Part shown: positions 41,616-51,462 of the stretch, one piece after another
How the letters are laid out: the number at the start of each line of letters is the position of its first letter
Numbering within the stretch: position 1 is the first letter of the stretch
Assembly (NCBI GenBank): GCA_051294375.1
Contig: CM119265.1
Span: 2,339,268-2,403,267, forward strand
Direction: 5' to 3'
Source: Paraspadella gotoi
Lineage: Eukaryota; Chaetognatha
DNA: 64,000 nucleotides
The notes under the pieces: model-generated
What the model was told of the DNA's origin: nothing
Database searches by the model: none
The model's input: the letters and a program-made list of their open reading frames with translations, nothing else
Position numbers and translations under genes: made by a program

Positions 41616-42781
41616 TCACTCCATTCAAATTATAAACTAGAGGCTAAAACGCGGAGCTCCGGATTTCGAAAAGGAGAGCTCCTGACGATTCCGAAAATGT
41701 ATTCACTTTACTTATTTTTTCAACAGGCGTTTATCGTTTTTTTCGATTTTTTTTTTTTACTATATAAGATCAAGAAAGACCTCTATTCTGAAGTTGCACC
41801 GCCAAAACGGCTAAGGCCGCGTGTTTTTCTCATAAAAATCGGTTGGCATGGATTACTTTTTTAGGTCACGAACTGCCAATTCTATGAAAAAATACTTTCA
41901 AACTTGCCTCCTTCATAGAAAATTTGCAATTTTTTAGTCAATTTTGGGATAAATATCCTTGACTCATCTTTGAAAACGAAAACATTTTTTTCTTCCCAAA
42001 ACGCGCTCAAATAGAATCCTTCCCCCACCTTCCTTCTTGCCGCAAGATATTTTTTTCTTTAAGAAGAGTCCTGGTGGTTTGAGCTGGCAACTTTCGTTTT
42101 CTAAGCTTCTACTTCGTTAAGAAGAGTTAAATTCTGTACTCATTACTTTTGCAAGATTCACTAAACAGATCACAAGCACGGATGTGATGATAGAGTTTTG
42201 TTCAAAAGGCGCCGATGTCTTAAAAAATGGGGCTTCAGTTTGTAATTTTTTTTAAATTCAGATTTGATTTTTTTTTTAATGAGATCCCTAGAAAACTAGG
42301 GCAACCTATTTTATGGATTAGACGTTTACATAAAGTAAAAAGTTAAATTGAAATAAATTCGATAGAGTTTTTTTTAACTCATACAACTCCATAAAGCATA
42401 AAAAATTTGACCCATCTGAAAAAATGTGTAGAGTAGTTTTGTTTTAGACTTATTAGTGATACAACTCCCAGTTATGGATTTGTACCAAAGGAAGAATTAA
42501 TTAAGAAAGTCGAAATTGAGGCCTTACTGTAAAGAATCAGTTTTTAAAAGTTAAAAAATTTGGTGTAGAAATTTAGCTTCACATTTAAAAAAATATTTTC
42601 TCTAAAATTCCTAGTTTGTACCGAAGAAAAAAAATTGTTTAAAATTTTTACCTGAACATTTTTAGATAGAATTTTTAAAAGTTTTTGATTATTTTTTTAA
42701 TCGAAAAACCTCTTTACAAAGATGTAAGGAAAATGTGTAAGAATACAGTAAATTAAGATTTCCTACTATCTTAGTTTGAGT

Positions 42782-43003
42782 GATCCTGGCCTTACAAGAT
42801 TCTATTCTATTAGTTAATGGATTAAGATAGTTATTACGGAATTGAGGTTGAGAGTTAGTGGAAAGGTTTAGGGGTTAGTGAAAAGGTTTAAGAGTGGGTT
42901 AATAGATTTGGGTTAGAAAGGTTTGGAACCCAAGATTTGGGTCAAAATACCGGGTTCTGGAATAAAAGGACAGAAATGAGGAGTTTTCGGAAATAGTGGC
43001 TAT
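42782..43003 (+). mobile_element. MITE-like element, copy D (diverged)
   Basis: Contains GGTTAGTG/GGGTTAGA-type core repeats and ends AATGAGGAGTTTTCGG...AGTGGCT, which matches the right end of copies B and C. The left end is degenerate. Confidence 0.45.
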
Positions 43004-43029
43004 TTTTTTCGTCGAAGCTCAAATTTGGG

Positions 43030-43065
43030 TGTCATCGTCGTCGATCGTCGTCGTCGTCGTCATCG
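43030..43065. repeat. (GTC)n microsatellite
   Basis: GTCGTC run. C/T-rich tracts follow at 43140-43250. Confidence 0.93.
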
Positions 43066-43317
43066 TCGTCTTCTTTGCCGTCAATGGCCGTTGGGAAAAG
43101 GCGGGAACTCAACTTTGAATTTGAAATTTGAAACGCTTTCGCCTTCCCCCCTTCTCCCCTTTCCGCCTTCCCCCCCTTCCCCTTTCCCGACCTTCCCCCC
43201 TTTCCGAGCCTTCCAATCGACCTCTCCGATCTCCCCCCCCCACCCACTTTATGACCCCCACTTTGAAAGTGCTTTCGAAGAAGCCATTTTTTAATCGAAA
43301 CCAGAATAATGCGGATT

Positions 43318-43321
<4 letters not shown>

Positions 43322-43359
<38 letters not shown>

Positions 43360-43422
43360 AGAGAGAGAGAGAGACGAGAGAGAGAGAGAGAGAGGGAGAG
43401 AGAGAGAGGAAAGAGAGAGAGT
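43322..43422. repeat. (GA)n microsatellite
   Basis: 100 bp of GA with rare interruptions. Confidence 0.97.
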
Positions 43423-43452
43423 AGGTTTTGTTTAGAGGTTGTCGACGGGCTA

Positions 43453-43525
43453 ACTATAGCAGTTATATACTATATATACTAAAGTATAGTTAGCATATAC
43501 TATATAATATAATAACTATAGCTGT
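43453..43525. repeat. Imperfect AT-rich inverted repeat
   Basis: CTATAGCAGTTATATACTAT at one end pairs imperfectly with ATATAATATAATAACTATAG at the other. 43526-44500 shows no gene. Confidence 0.5.
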
Positions 43526-44501
43526 CGGGGTATGAGTAAATTAACGTATTATATGAATACGCGATGAGTTCCATACTTATTTGACAAAAATTGAATTTGA
43601 ATAAAAACTCTCAGTAAAATTCTTATGAGCAATAATTGTTGTATTCATTTTTGTACAAAAATCATTTTATTAGAAATGATCGATTATGAAATATATATAT
43701 GTATATATAGTTATCCAAATTAGCAGTTTTTCTCTGATTGAATCTTTATAAAAATCTTTTGACTTTAATTAATATACTTGAACATAGCTTTGTATAGATC
43801 GGATGACGAATTCTTTTATTGCGAACTGACCCAATCTTTTATTTTGATGAAGATAATTTAATTAACTCGTCCTTCCTGACGCCTGCTAAAGTCCATCCCT
43901 GTATTTTCACCCTTCCTTTTTTTCTTGCCTGGTTTTGATCCTTTGTCAGCTCACTGTATCAGTTCCGGAAGGAAAAGAAAACGAAAAGACGACGGACGCA
44001 GACGAAGACAGACGATGAGCGAGCAAAAAGAACATCGAAAACAAAACGAAAAAAGAAAAACGAAAACTAAAACATAAAAAAAAACAAAATAAAAATATGA
44101 ATACCGTTAATGTCAACGCCGCAAATCAAAAGAATAAAAAATGACGGAACGACGGCTGGACACAAACCAATGACGGAACAGACGAACGACGATGACGACG
44201 ACAGATGACGACCGACGAACCGTCGATCGAAAAAAAACCACCTATGCAGTTTCATGAAATCCTCGTCCTTGCATCTGATTAACCTCCATGATTAATAATG
44301 GGGGGTTAAGGATGAGACAACATTTATTAGATTAGGATAATGCCTCGGATCAGGAGGAGGAGGGAGGAGAGGAGAAGAGGAGGAAGGAAAGGGGTAGGAA
44401 AAAATGGGGGGGTGGTTTGATTTATGGTTTGCTTCGGGAGACAGAGTTAAATTGACGCCGGGAGTCAAAAAAAAAAAATCCCTCTCTCGCACCCTTCCTG
44501 T

Positions 44502-44504
<3 letters not shown>

Positions 44505-44544
<40 letters not shown>

Positions 44545-44570
44545 CTCTCTCTCATCTCTCTCTCTCTTCA
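44505..44570. repeat. (CT)n microsatellite
   Basis: CT run with small interruptions. Confidence 0.96.
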
Positions 44571-44784
44571 CCCTCTCCGTTAGCTTTTCGGGGGAAAAAC
44601 TTTAATGAAATGGATATTTGAAGAAGGAAAAGAAAAAATGAAAGGAAAAATTTTCTTTGCCTTTCTTATTCTTTTTCTTTTTTTTTCCTTCCTCACTTTT
44701 TTCTGCTCTTTGCTTTTTCCTCGTCGATATTTCATCCGTGAAATTTTTTTTTTTCTTTTCTCACATTCCTATCCTTCGCACCCA

Positions 44785-45085
44785 AAGACTCCGGATTCAC
44801 AGACAGAGAGGCCTCACGGAGTGAAGACTCACAAGGCTCACCGGCCGTCGTCAAGGATTATATCCATAAGGCTTCGTCGGGGCCAATGACTTAATGGTCA
44901 CGCCGTCGGCGTTGGGCGTCCTCGTCGTGGAGGAAGCCACAGCCGCAGCATCGGAGGGGCAGCAGCTGCGGCGGCGGCGGGGCGGCGGTGGCGTCCTCGA
45001 AACGACGAAGTGTTGGGAAAGGATAAATGGGCGAACTGAGCGAAAGGATGTTCGAGATTTATGTCTACATCCGAAGTCATTCATC
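44785..45085. other. GC-rich island with exon-like frames, undecided
   Basis: A CpG-rich 300-bp stretch with frames open on both strands. Plus-strand frames include a GSPAVVKDYIHKASSGPMT end; the minus strand has an ATG frame starting MTSDVDINLEHPF. No homology was recognised and the strand cannot be chosen. It may be an exon or a regulatory island. Confidence 0.2.
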
Positions 45086-45097
45086 AAACGACGCATT

Positions 45098-45221
45098 CTC
45101 TCTCTCTTCTCTCTCTCTCGTCATTCTCTCTCTCCTCTTCTCCTCTCTCTCTCTTCTCTCTCTCTCTCTCCTCGCTCTTCTCCCTCTCTCTCTCCTCTCT
45201 CTCTTCTCTCTCTCTCATCTG

Positions 45222-45252
<31 letters not shown>

Positions 45253-45272
45253 TTTCTCTCTCTCTCTCGGCG
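45098..45272. repeat. (CT)n tract
   Basis: About 170 bp of CT. 45273-45587 is unique AT-rich DNA with no gene. Confidence 0.96.
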
Positions 45273-45587
45273 CATGCTTCAAGATGCCGCTTAACTCGGC
45301 GTTGGCCCTTAGAAATTGAATCGGTGACCAAAATTTTGCGATCTCAGTGAAATAATATTGTAAGTTTGGAAAGCTAAGACACTACTAAAGATATCTAATG
45401 ATGCATGTTAGCTATTATTTTTATTAAACGTTTTTATATAAGTCTCTTTTTTTTCTTTCAACTCGTGAGAAACAATTGTAATCTTAGACTTATTATAAGT
45501 TTTCATTCAAGTTCTACGTAATGTAAGCTTGTATTTTTTTTATGAAAATCATGAGCAATAAACTCTTTTCTCCCCTCTCTCCGTCTC

Positions 45588-45612
45588 NNNNNNNNNNNNN
45601 NNNNNNNNNNNN
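45588..45612. other. Assembly gap (25 N)
   Basis: 25 N following a CT run. Confidence 0.99.
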
Positions 45613-46270
45613 GGATATATAATTACAAAATGGAGAGGAAATATGTCATAGAATCATAAGTAAACAGAAGAATATAGCAAAGTAAGATACAAATTAAATA
45701 AATTTAATAATCAATTATCAAATAAAGAACAAGACATATGAAAAGAGAGAAAGAGAGGAAGGAGAGAAAAGAGTAAGAGGGAAAGAGAAGGAATGGGAGG
45801 AAGAGGGAGTAAAAGGAGAAAGATAAAGAAGAGAAACGCGATAAATTATTGAATCGTATGAGGTACTAGAGGAAATACTATTAAGAGAAGTAAATTTATA
45901 TATAGGAAGTAAATGGTCTTTATATGACTGGACGAAGGATTTAAATGGCTCAGATTGGTCTCTCATCTGTTCTTCTATTACTAATCTTCTGTCAGATCTC
46001 TTCTATTCTTCAATCTATCCACAATCTATACAAATCATAAAATAAATAATAGAATAAAAAAATATTATAAGCATACAAATAAAATGAAACAAAAACAACT
46101 TAAGTAAAAAAGCAAATAATAAAAATTGAACTATAAATAAGAACAATATATCACACACAACAAGATATAATTCAATAAAAAAAAAATAAATAATAACAAT
46201 CAGAATCAAATAAAAATAAATCTAACAAAAATAATAAAATATAAATAAAAAATAAAAAATACACAATAAA
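45613..46270. other. AT-rich DNA of distinct composition, no gene
   Basis: 650 bp with A-rich plus strand and GAGAAAGAGAG at 45740-45840. It is more AT-rich than its surroundings. A short hydrophobic minus-strand frame (46015-46209) has no recognisable motif. Confidence 0.6.
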
Positions 46271-46274
46271 TATA

Positions 46275-46873
46275 AATTTCTTCTTCCTTTTCCTCTTTCC
46301 TCCATTCTTTTTCTTTCCTCTTTCCTCTCCTTTCCTTCCTACCTCCTCTTCTTTCTTCTCTCTTCCTCCTTCTCTTTCTCTCTTCTCCTTCCTCTCTTCC
46401 CTCCCTCTCCCTCCTCCCTCTACTTTCTTCTTCCTCTTCTCTCTCTTTCTCTTCCTCCTTCCTCCTTCTCCTTCTCCTCCTTCCCTCTTCCTACTCCCCT
46501 CTTTCCCATCCTTCCTTCTCTTTCTTCTTCCTCCTTCCTCCTTCCTCTCTTTCTCTTCTCCTCCTTACTCCCCTCGTTTCTCTTCCTCCCTTCACTCTCG
46601 TTCCTCCTTTCACTTTCCTCCTTCCTCTTTCCTCCTTCCTCTCGCTTTCCTTCTCTTTCCACCTCTCCTCTTTCTCTTCCTCCCTTCTTCCTCTTTCCTC
46701 CCCCTTCCTCCCTCCTCCAATTTTTTTTTCCAAAGATAAGAAAATTTTTGGGGAAATGAGTTTTCAAAGACAACGAAAAATTCTCTTTCTTTCTTTTTTT
46801 TTTTTCTTTCTTTTCTTTCTTTCTTTCTTTCTTTCTTTCTCTTCTTTCTTTCTTTTTTTTCTTTCTTTTTTCT

Positions 46874-46909
<36 letters not shown>

Positions 46910-47012
46910 TTCTTTCTTCTTTTTTCCTTTCTTTCTTTCTATACTTGAAAACCCTTTAGTACTTGTTTCCGTGCAATAAAAATTTATATCAGGTTTCTAA
47001 TCCTTTTTCGTT

Positions 47013-47046
<34 letters not shown>

Positions 47047-47125
47047 TTTCTCTCTTTCTCTCTCTCTTTCTCTCTCTCCCTTTTCTCTTTTCTCTCTTTC
47101 TCTCTTTCTCTCTCTCTCTCAACCA
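46275..47125. repeat. TTCCTC, TTTC and CT pyrimidine tracts
   Basis: C/T-only DNA at 46275-46725, (TTTC)n at 46785-46940 and CT at 47013-47122. Confidence 0.95.
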
Positions 47126-47606
47126 TGGATAACCGATATTATCCCAGATTATTTCAGCTCACGGAGTTAAAGTTGCTGCTGTTTCGTGCTGCATAACCCT
47201 CTAATGCTGCGGCTGCCGCTGTGGCGGCGGCTGGAGCGGCGAATGCTGTCATCGTCCACAATTTAGTGATTCGGGGTGTGAAGAAATTCTTGACCTTCAA
47301 ATTCTACTCCTCCCCCTCCCCCAGGACCCAGGTCCTCCTTTCACACCTCCGGTCCTCCCCGCACCCTTGGTTGTCGAATCGGGCGAAATAAGTGGTCAGG
47401 GTCATTTCCGATATGGGGCACGTCAAACTCTGAATTGCCGAAGTGTGAAAGAAATATGTTGGTGTGAACTGAGCCAAAATTGGGGAAAAAAAATAACCTT
47501 TTTTTACCTCGGATTTTTCTTAACGGCCTAAACAGCAATGGGCCCAACCATCTGCTTAACCATTTTTGCCTTAACTTCAATGTTCGTGAAAAAACTGACA
47601 CGTTTT

Positions 47607-47880
47607 TCTTACCCCTTAACTACCACCTCTATCCCTTACCTACCAAATCTATCCCCTTACCTACCACCTCTACCCCCTTACTCGCCGCCTCTAACCTTTT
47701 ATTTGTCACCTGTACCCCCTTACTCGCACCTCTACCCCTTACTCGCCGCCTCTACTCCTTACTCGCCCCTTACTCGCCACCTCTACCGCATTATCTACCA
47801 TATCTAATCTTTTTACCCACTACTTGTACCCATACCCATCTCCTCAACCCCTACTCACCGTTCACCTCTTCACTCTAACC
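47607..47880. repeat. ~24-bp minisatellite (CCCCTTACTCGCCACCTCTA)
   Basis: About ten imperfect units alternating CTACCACCTCTA and CTTACTCGCCGCCTCTA. It lies just upstream of the candidate exon at 47936. Confidence 0.8.
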
Positions 47881-47935
47881 CTAACCCCCACTTCTGCCCC
47901 CTTTCCCTTCCACCTCTACCCCCCACCCACCACAG

Positions 47936-48305
47936 CTTCAAACGATCCCTCAAACGCGCATTTGCTCGTTGGTGTCGCGGTCGGATCGACTCCGTTGCTT
48001 CGTCGTCGCCGACGACGACGCCGACGCCGCCTCGACCGCGGCGCCGACCGAAGACGTTTCGGCGCCGCGTTTCGACGCCGGTGACGGCGCCGCCCTCATC
48101 CGCCGCGGCCCGGCGTCGCCGCCTTCGTCGCTGGGCGCCGGGTCGGCGGCGGCGCTGAAAACCGCCTCGGCGTTGTTGGCGTTGAAGTTGAGCGAGATGA
48201 GTCCGATAGAGGAGGAGGAAAAGACGCCGGCGACGACGCCGCTTTGGACGACGACGGCGACGACGACGGGGAAAGGGAAATCAATCAGTCGACAAAACAG
48301 TTACG
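47936..48305 (+). CDS. Candidate exon x1, Ala/Ser/acidic protein
   Basis: The acceptor is CCACCACAG and the donor TTACG/GTGAGA. The frame that joins cleanly to the next exon encodes VVADDDADAASTAAPTEDVS, a KTASALLALKLSEM segment and a closing GKSISRQNSY. The strong GCC/GCG codon bias resembles the genes at 54-63 kb. A second frame over the first 100 bp encodes FKRSLKRAFARWCRGR and would fit, in phase, after bestrophin exon b7; it meets a stop near 48160 unless an indel intervenes. So this may be a distal bestrophin exon or the first seen exon of a separate gene. No known domain. Confidence 0.5.
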
Positions 48306-48703
48306 GTGAGAGATGATGAGGCTGGGGGGGAGGATAGAAAGGGAAAAAGAGGAAAGGTAGGATAGAAATGATGAGAGAGGATAGGGGATAGAAAAGGAAA
48401 GAGGAAAGGTTAGGATAGAAATGATAGAGAGGATAGGGGAGGATAGAAAAGGGAAAGAGGTTAAAGTAGTCGCTGATAATCATCTTCATCCCACTTGGGA
48501 TAAATAAAAAGTACAGACGGCAAATGAGGCAAAGAAAAGAAAGAAAAAAAATCGAGAATTTAGAAGAAGGACGATAAAGATAAATTGAGCCAAAGGAAAT
48601 AGAGAAACAATTTTCGTTTTCTTTTTTTCAGTCGTTTGATTAAATTTAAAAAATGGATGAAATTCCTCGTCCCATTTCTATTTTTTAACCCTCTCAATTT
48701 CAG

Positions 48704-50027
48704 ACGAAGACCAATCAAAAGAGGTCGCGGATCAAGCAGACATCGTTCTCGACCAATCAAAATCTCACGATTGTCGTGACCAAGCGAATTTTAACCTCGT
48801 CGAGGACCCGTTACATCTTCTTCAATCAAAGTCAAACCAGGAAGTCGTCTTGTTTCGCCCTCATCGCTTCATTTTCCGAATCTCAAGTCACCGACCACAT
48901 TTGCTAAATCTTCCTCGTCTCTTCATCAAATCAAACTCAAATCATCAAGTAGTTTAAATGAAACTAAAGACTTAAGTGCTAAATATCCCGCGTCATTTCA
49001 TCATTTAAATATAAAGTCTCCTACAAACTTGAATCAATCTAATAATTTTGATTGCAAATCTTTATTAACCATAAAACAGTCGAAACTGAAATCACCAACG
49101 ACTTTTATGGATCACAACATCTTGGAGATTAAATCTCCGCCGTCACTTGACCATGTTGATGAAAACGAAGCCAAACTGTCGATGATTCGTGAGCAATCTA
49201 CCAATTCTCTGGCCAAATCGCCCATCACTGTTTTTCGATCACACGATGGAGTTGAGCGTTCATCAAGAGTAAAGCCGATGGACACATCTGTAAGCGGAGT
49301 AGTTCGTGCCTCTAGCGGAGATGCTGATCGATTCGAGCTCGGGGTCAAGGAATCCGTAAAAGTCGAGCTCCCGGTTGAGATCGACTGGTTCGGTCAGTTC
49401 GAACTAGAAAACTCAAAACTGAGAAATCGAAACCAACTTTTAAATTCGGGCGACGAGATTCCAACTACGAAATGGAAAACAGAATCCGTCGCTCGTCCGA
49501 CGAATTTCTACCAAACGACAAACGCGAATCCAGAAAAAGAAATATTCGTCATCTCTCCAGTGATTCTCAACCAATCAACAGACTCTCGTTACACTAAATA
49601 TGGTCGATCGAAATTGGGCCAATCACGTGACGGCAATGGAGAAATGAGCCAAACACGTGACGGCAATGGAGAAATGAGCCAATCACGTGACGGCAATGGA
49701 GAATTGGACCAATCAGAAATTGGCGTGTTCTCTTCCAGTCTCTCGCACGAACGGACGCGGTCGTCATCAGTCGAGCGGAAGGGAAATGACGTTGAAGAGA
49801 CGGCGTCTGCTCCGGCGGCGTCGGCGGCGTCGATGACAGCGCCTTCGTCGAGACCGGCGCCCATAACGCCGTCGGCCTCGAATCTTCCCGGCGTCAAAAA
49901 AACGCCGACGACGCCGCCTAAAACGCGCGCGCGTTCGCATCCGGAAGCGAAAAGACGAAAGGAAATCGAAGGAGACGAAAATTGGGCTTCGATCTCTTTA
50001 GTATCGCCGCCAAAGAAAGGGAAATGA
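48704..50027 (+). CDS. Candidate exon x2, Ser/Pro-rich protein (frame broken once)
   Basis: The acceptor is CAATTTCAG. Joined to x1, the frame reads DEDQSKEVADQADIVLDQSK... to about 48840. It must then shift to the frame that is open from 48795 to the stop at 50025-50027. That second frame has LKSPTTF-type phrases repeated (NLKSPTTF, KLKSPTTF, IKSPPS), three tandem MSQSRDGNGE-like decapeptides (49614-49715), an Ala/Ser/Pro stretch and the C-terminus VSPPKKGK. The one-frame change may be a residual sequencing indel. The protein is predicted to be disordered and to carry many S/T-P sites. No catalytic domain and no membrane segment. Function unknown. Confidence 0.55.
49614..49715 (+). repeat. 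30-bp coding minisatellite (SQSRDGNGEM)
   Basis: Three near-identical 30-bp units in frame within exon x2. Each contains CACGTGAC, an E-box core. Confidence 0.85.
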
Positions 50028-50076
50028 AATATCGATTTTTGTTTAAGTTAAAATGTAATAATTAATATATATATTT

Positions 50077-50450
50077 AGCCTTATTTCCCCAGAGCGCCCC
50101 ATTACATCTTAAATTCATAATTAAATTAATTTTTAAGTTTATAAAATTAGGTTAAGGGTTAATCTTTGTGGAATAAGATTAAGGATTAGTCATTTGGGAT
50201 TAAGTTTTGGGTAAGGGTCAGGGACTAGGTTATCAATTTAATAATAGATAAATATTAGATATTATAATCCTTTCATTTCATTGTGGTTAAGATTTAGAAA
50301 AAAGTTTGAAATGAATTCGACAATGACATTTCAAATAAATCGTTGTCAAATTCATTTCAAACTTTTCTCTAGATAAATATTAAAAATTAGGGTAAAAATT
50401 TAATTTAGGGATATAGGAATAGAAAATGGGCGCTTTTGAAAAATAGAGCC
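50077..50450 (+). mobile_element. MITE-like element, copy E, with nested insertion
   Basis: Starts AGCCTTATTTCCCCAGAGCG, then CCCCATTACATCTTAAATT. It has a short GGTTAAGGG/GGGATTAAG core and ends AATGGGCGCTTTTGAAAAAT followed by AGAGCC. The ends form inverted repeats of about 25 bp with several mismatches. A 112-bp insert interrupts it. It separates exons x2 and x3. Confidence 0.72.
50258..50369. mobile_element. 112-bp foldback insertion with 13-bp target duplication
   Basis: Flanked on both sides by the identical 13-mer TAGATAAATATTA (50245-50257 and 50370-50382). Inside, AAAGTTTGAAATGAATT and GACAA are repeated inverted across a loop of about 20 nt (about 50300-50365). The flanking duplication indicates insertion into the MITE after it settled here. 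Confidence 0.65.
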
Positions 50451-50489
50451 AATAAATTTTTCACAAATCGATTTTATATTTCCCTCAAG

Positions 50490-51373
50490 ATCTCTTCACG
50501 GCTTTTAACAACACGTCTCACAATCACGTGACTTCTCCCAAACTTGAAATCTCTTCGCCTCAATCTGTGAACGAAAACAATACACGTCGCAGCTTTCACA
50601 AAAAAACGAATTTCTCGCCTCTAAATCAAAGTGTTTCCCCACCAAATCTAATGGTTTCCCCCATAAATCTTATTGCTTCCCCACCAAATCCTACTGTTTC
50701 CCTAACAAATCAGATGGCCTCTCCACCAAATCCCATTGTTTCCCCACTAAATCTTATTGAATCCCCTCCAAATCAGGTGGCCTCCCCACAAAATCTTATT
50801 GGATCCATGCCAAATCCCTTTGTTTCCCCAATAAATCTTATTGGATCCCCACCAAATCCCAATATTTCCCTTCCAAATCAAATTGCTTCCCCACCAAATC
50901 TTATTGTGTCTCCCCAACTTTCCGCCAAATCCCACAACCACATCGTCGCGCCATCTCCCGATTCGTCCTTTAACGATCCAACAACATCTTCAGTCGCCTC
51001 AATCGTCTCTTCAAACGCGACCGCGGCCTTCAACCCTCCGCCCCCAACGAGGTCCTCGAGACCTCCTTCTCAAGTCTCTTCCACAAATCCCTTCGCATCT
51101 TCGATCCGGAGCGACTCGACGATCAACTGGGCGTCTCCGTCGAACCTTCGACAATGTTCAATCTTCGCAAATCGGAAAAGCTTCGACGGTTTTGAGAATC
51201 GAACGGACTCATCGCGCGGCACGTCGGCGTCCCTGATTGGCCAGTCTGACGGTGGATATGACCAATCACGAAGCGGCATTTCTCATTCTCGCTCTTTCGG
51301 AGTCGAAGGAGCGGAATTTAGTCTTACGGAACCGAGGCACGTCTCTTGTCCAGTGTCACCGAGATCGAGTTGA
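50490..51373 (+). CDS. Candidate exon x3, SPxNxxx heptad-repeat protein
   Basis: The frame is open from a TCCCTCAAG acceptor to the stop at 51371-51373. After a short lead it has fourteen tandem heptads of the form S-P-x-N-x-x-x (50615-50908; units such as SPPNLMV, SPINLIA, SPPNQVA), then a Ser/Thr/Pro-rich tail with PPPPTRSSRPPSQV, a FANRKSFDGF segment and the terminal SCPVSPRSS. The acceptor needs a phase-1 donor, which exon x2 does not clearly offer because x2 ends in its own stop. It may therefore be an alternative last exon or a separate gene. The heptads recall proline-directed kinase targets. No known family. AATAAA occurs at 51638-51643. Confidence 0.55.
50615..50908 (+). repeat. 21-bp coding minisatellite encoding 14 SPxN heptads
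   Basis: Units of TCCCCACCAAATCTTATTG type. Third positions vary while S, P and N are kept in most units. Two units have lost the Pro (SLTN, SLPN) and one reads SMPN. Confidence 0.9.
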
Positions 51374-51391
51374 TATCATTAGTCTTTTTAG

Positions 51392-51462
51392 TTGCGCCGC
51401 GAGTACTCGCCGAGCAACTCAATAAGACACTTTTCGGTCGGTCGGTATGTCAGTCTATTCAT
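51392..51462 (-). repeat. Dispersed palindrome-ended repeat, copy 3 (inverted)
   Basis: Reads TTGCGCCGCGAGTACTCGCC, then GAGCAACTC, AAGACACTTTTC and GGTCGGTCGG. This is the reverse complement of the order at 4.7 and 25.0 kb. It lies about 20 bp beyond the exon x3 stop. Confidence 0.65.

Larger units (their letters stand above)
40620..43020. other. Unique AT-rich intergenic DNA, no gene seen
   Basis: 2.4 kb without a plausible protein, RNA gene or long repeat, apart from two degenerate MITE-like copies described separately (about 41537 and 42782). Confidence 0.6.

Noticed and set aside
46015-46209. Hydrophobic frame in AT-rich DNA, possible mitochondrial insertion
   Set aside because: No recognisable mitochondrial protein motif or tRNA; ordinary AT-rich DNA gives such frames.
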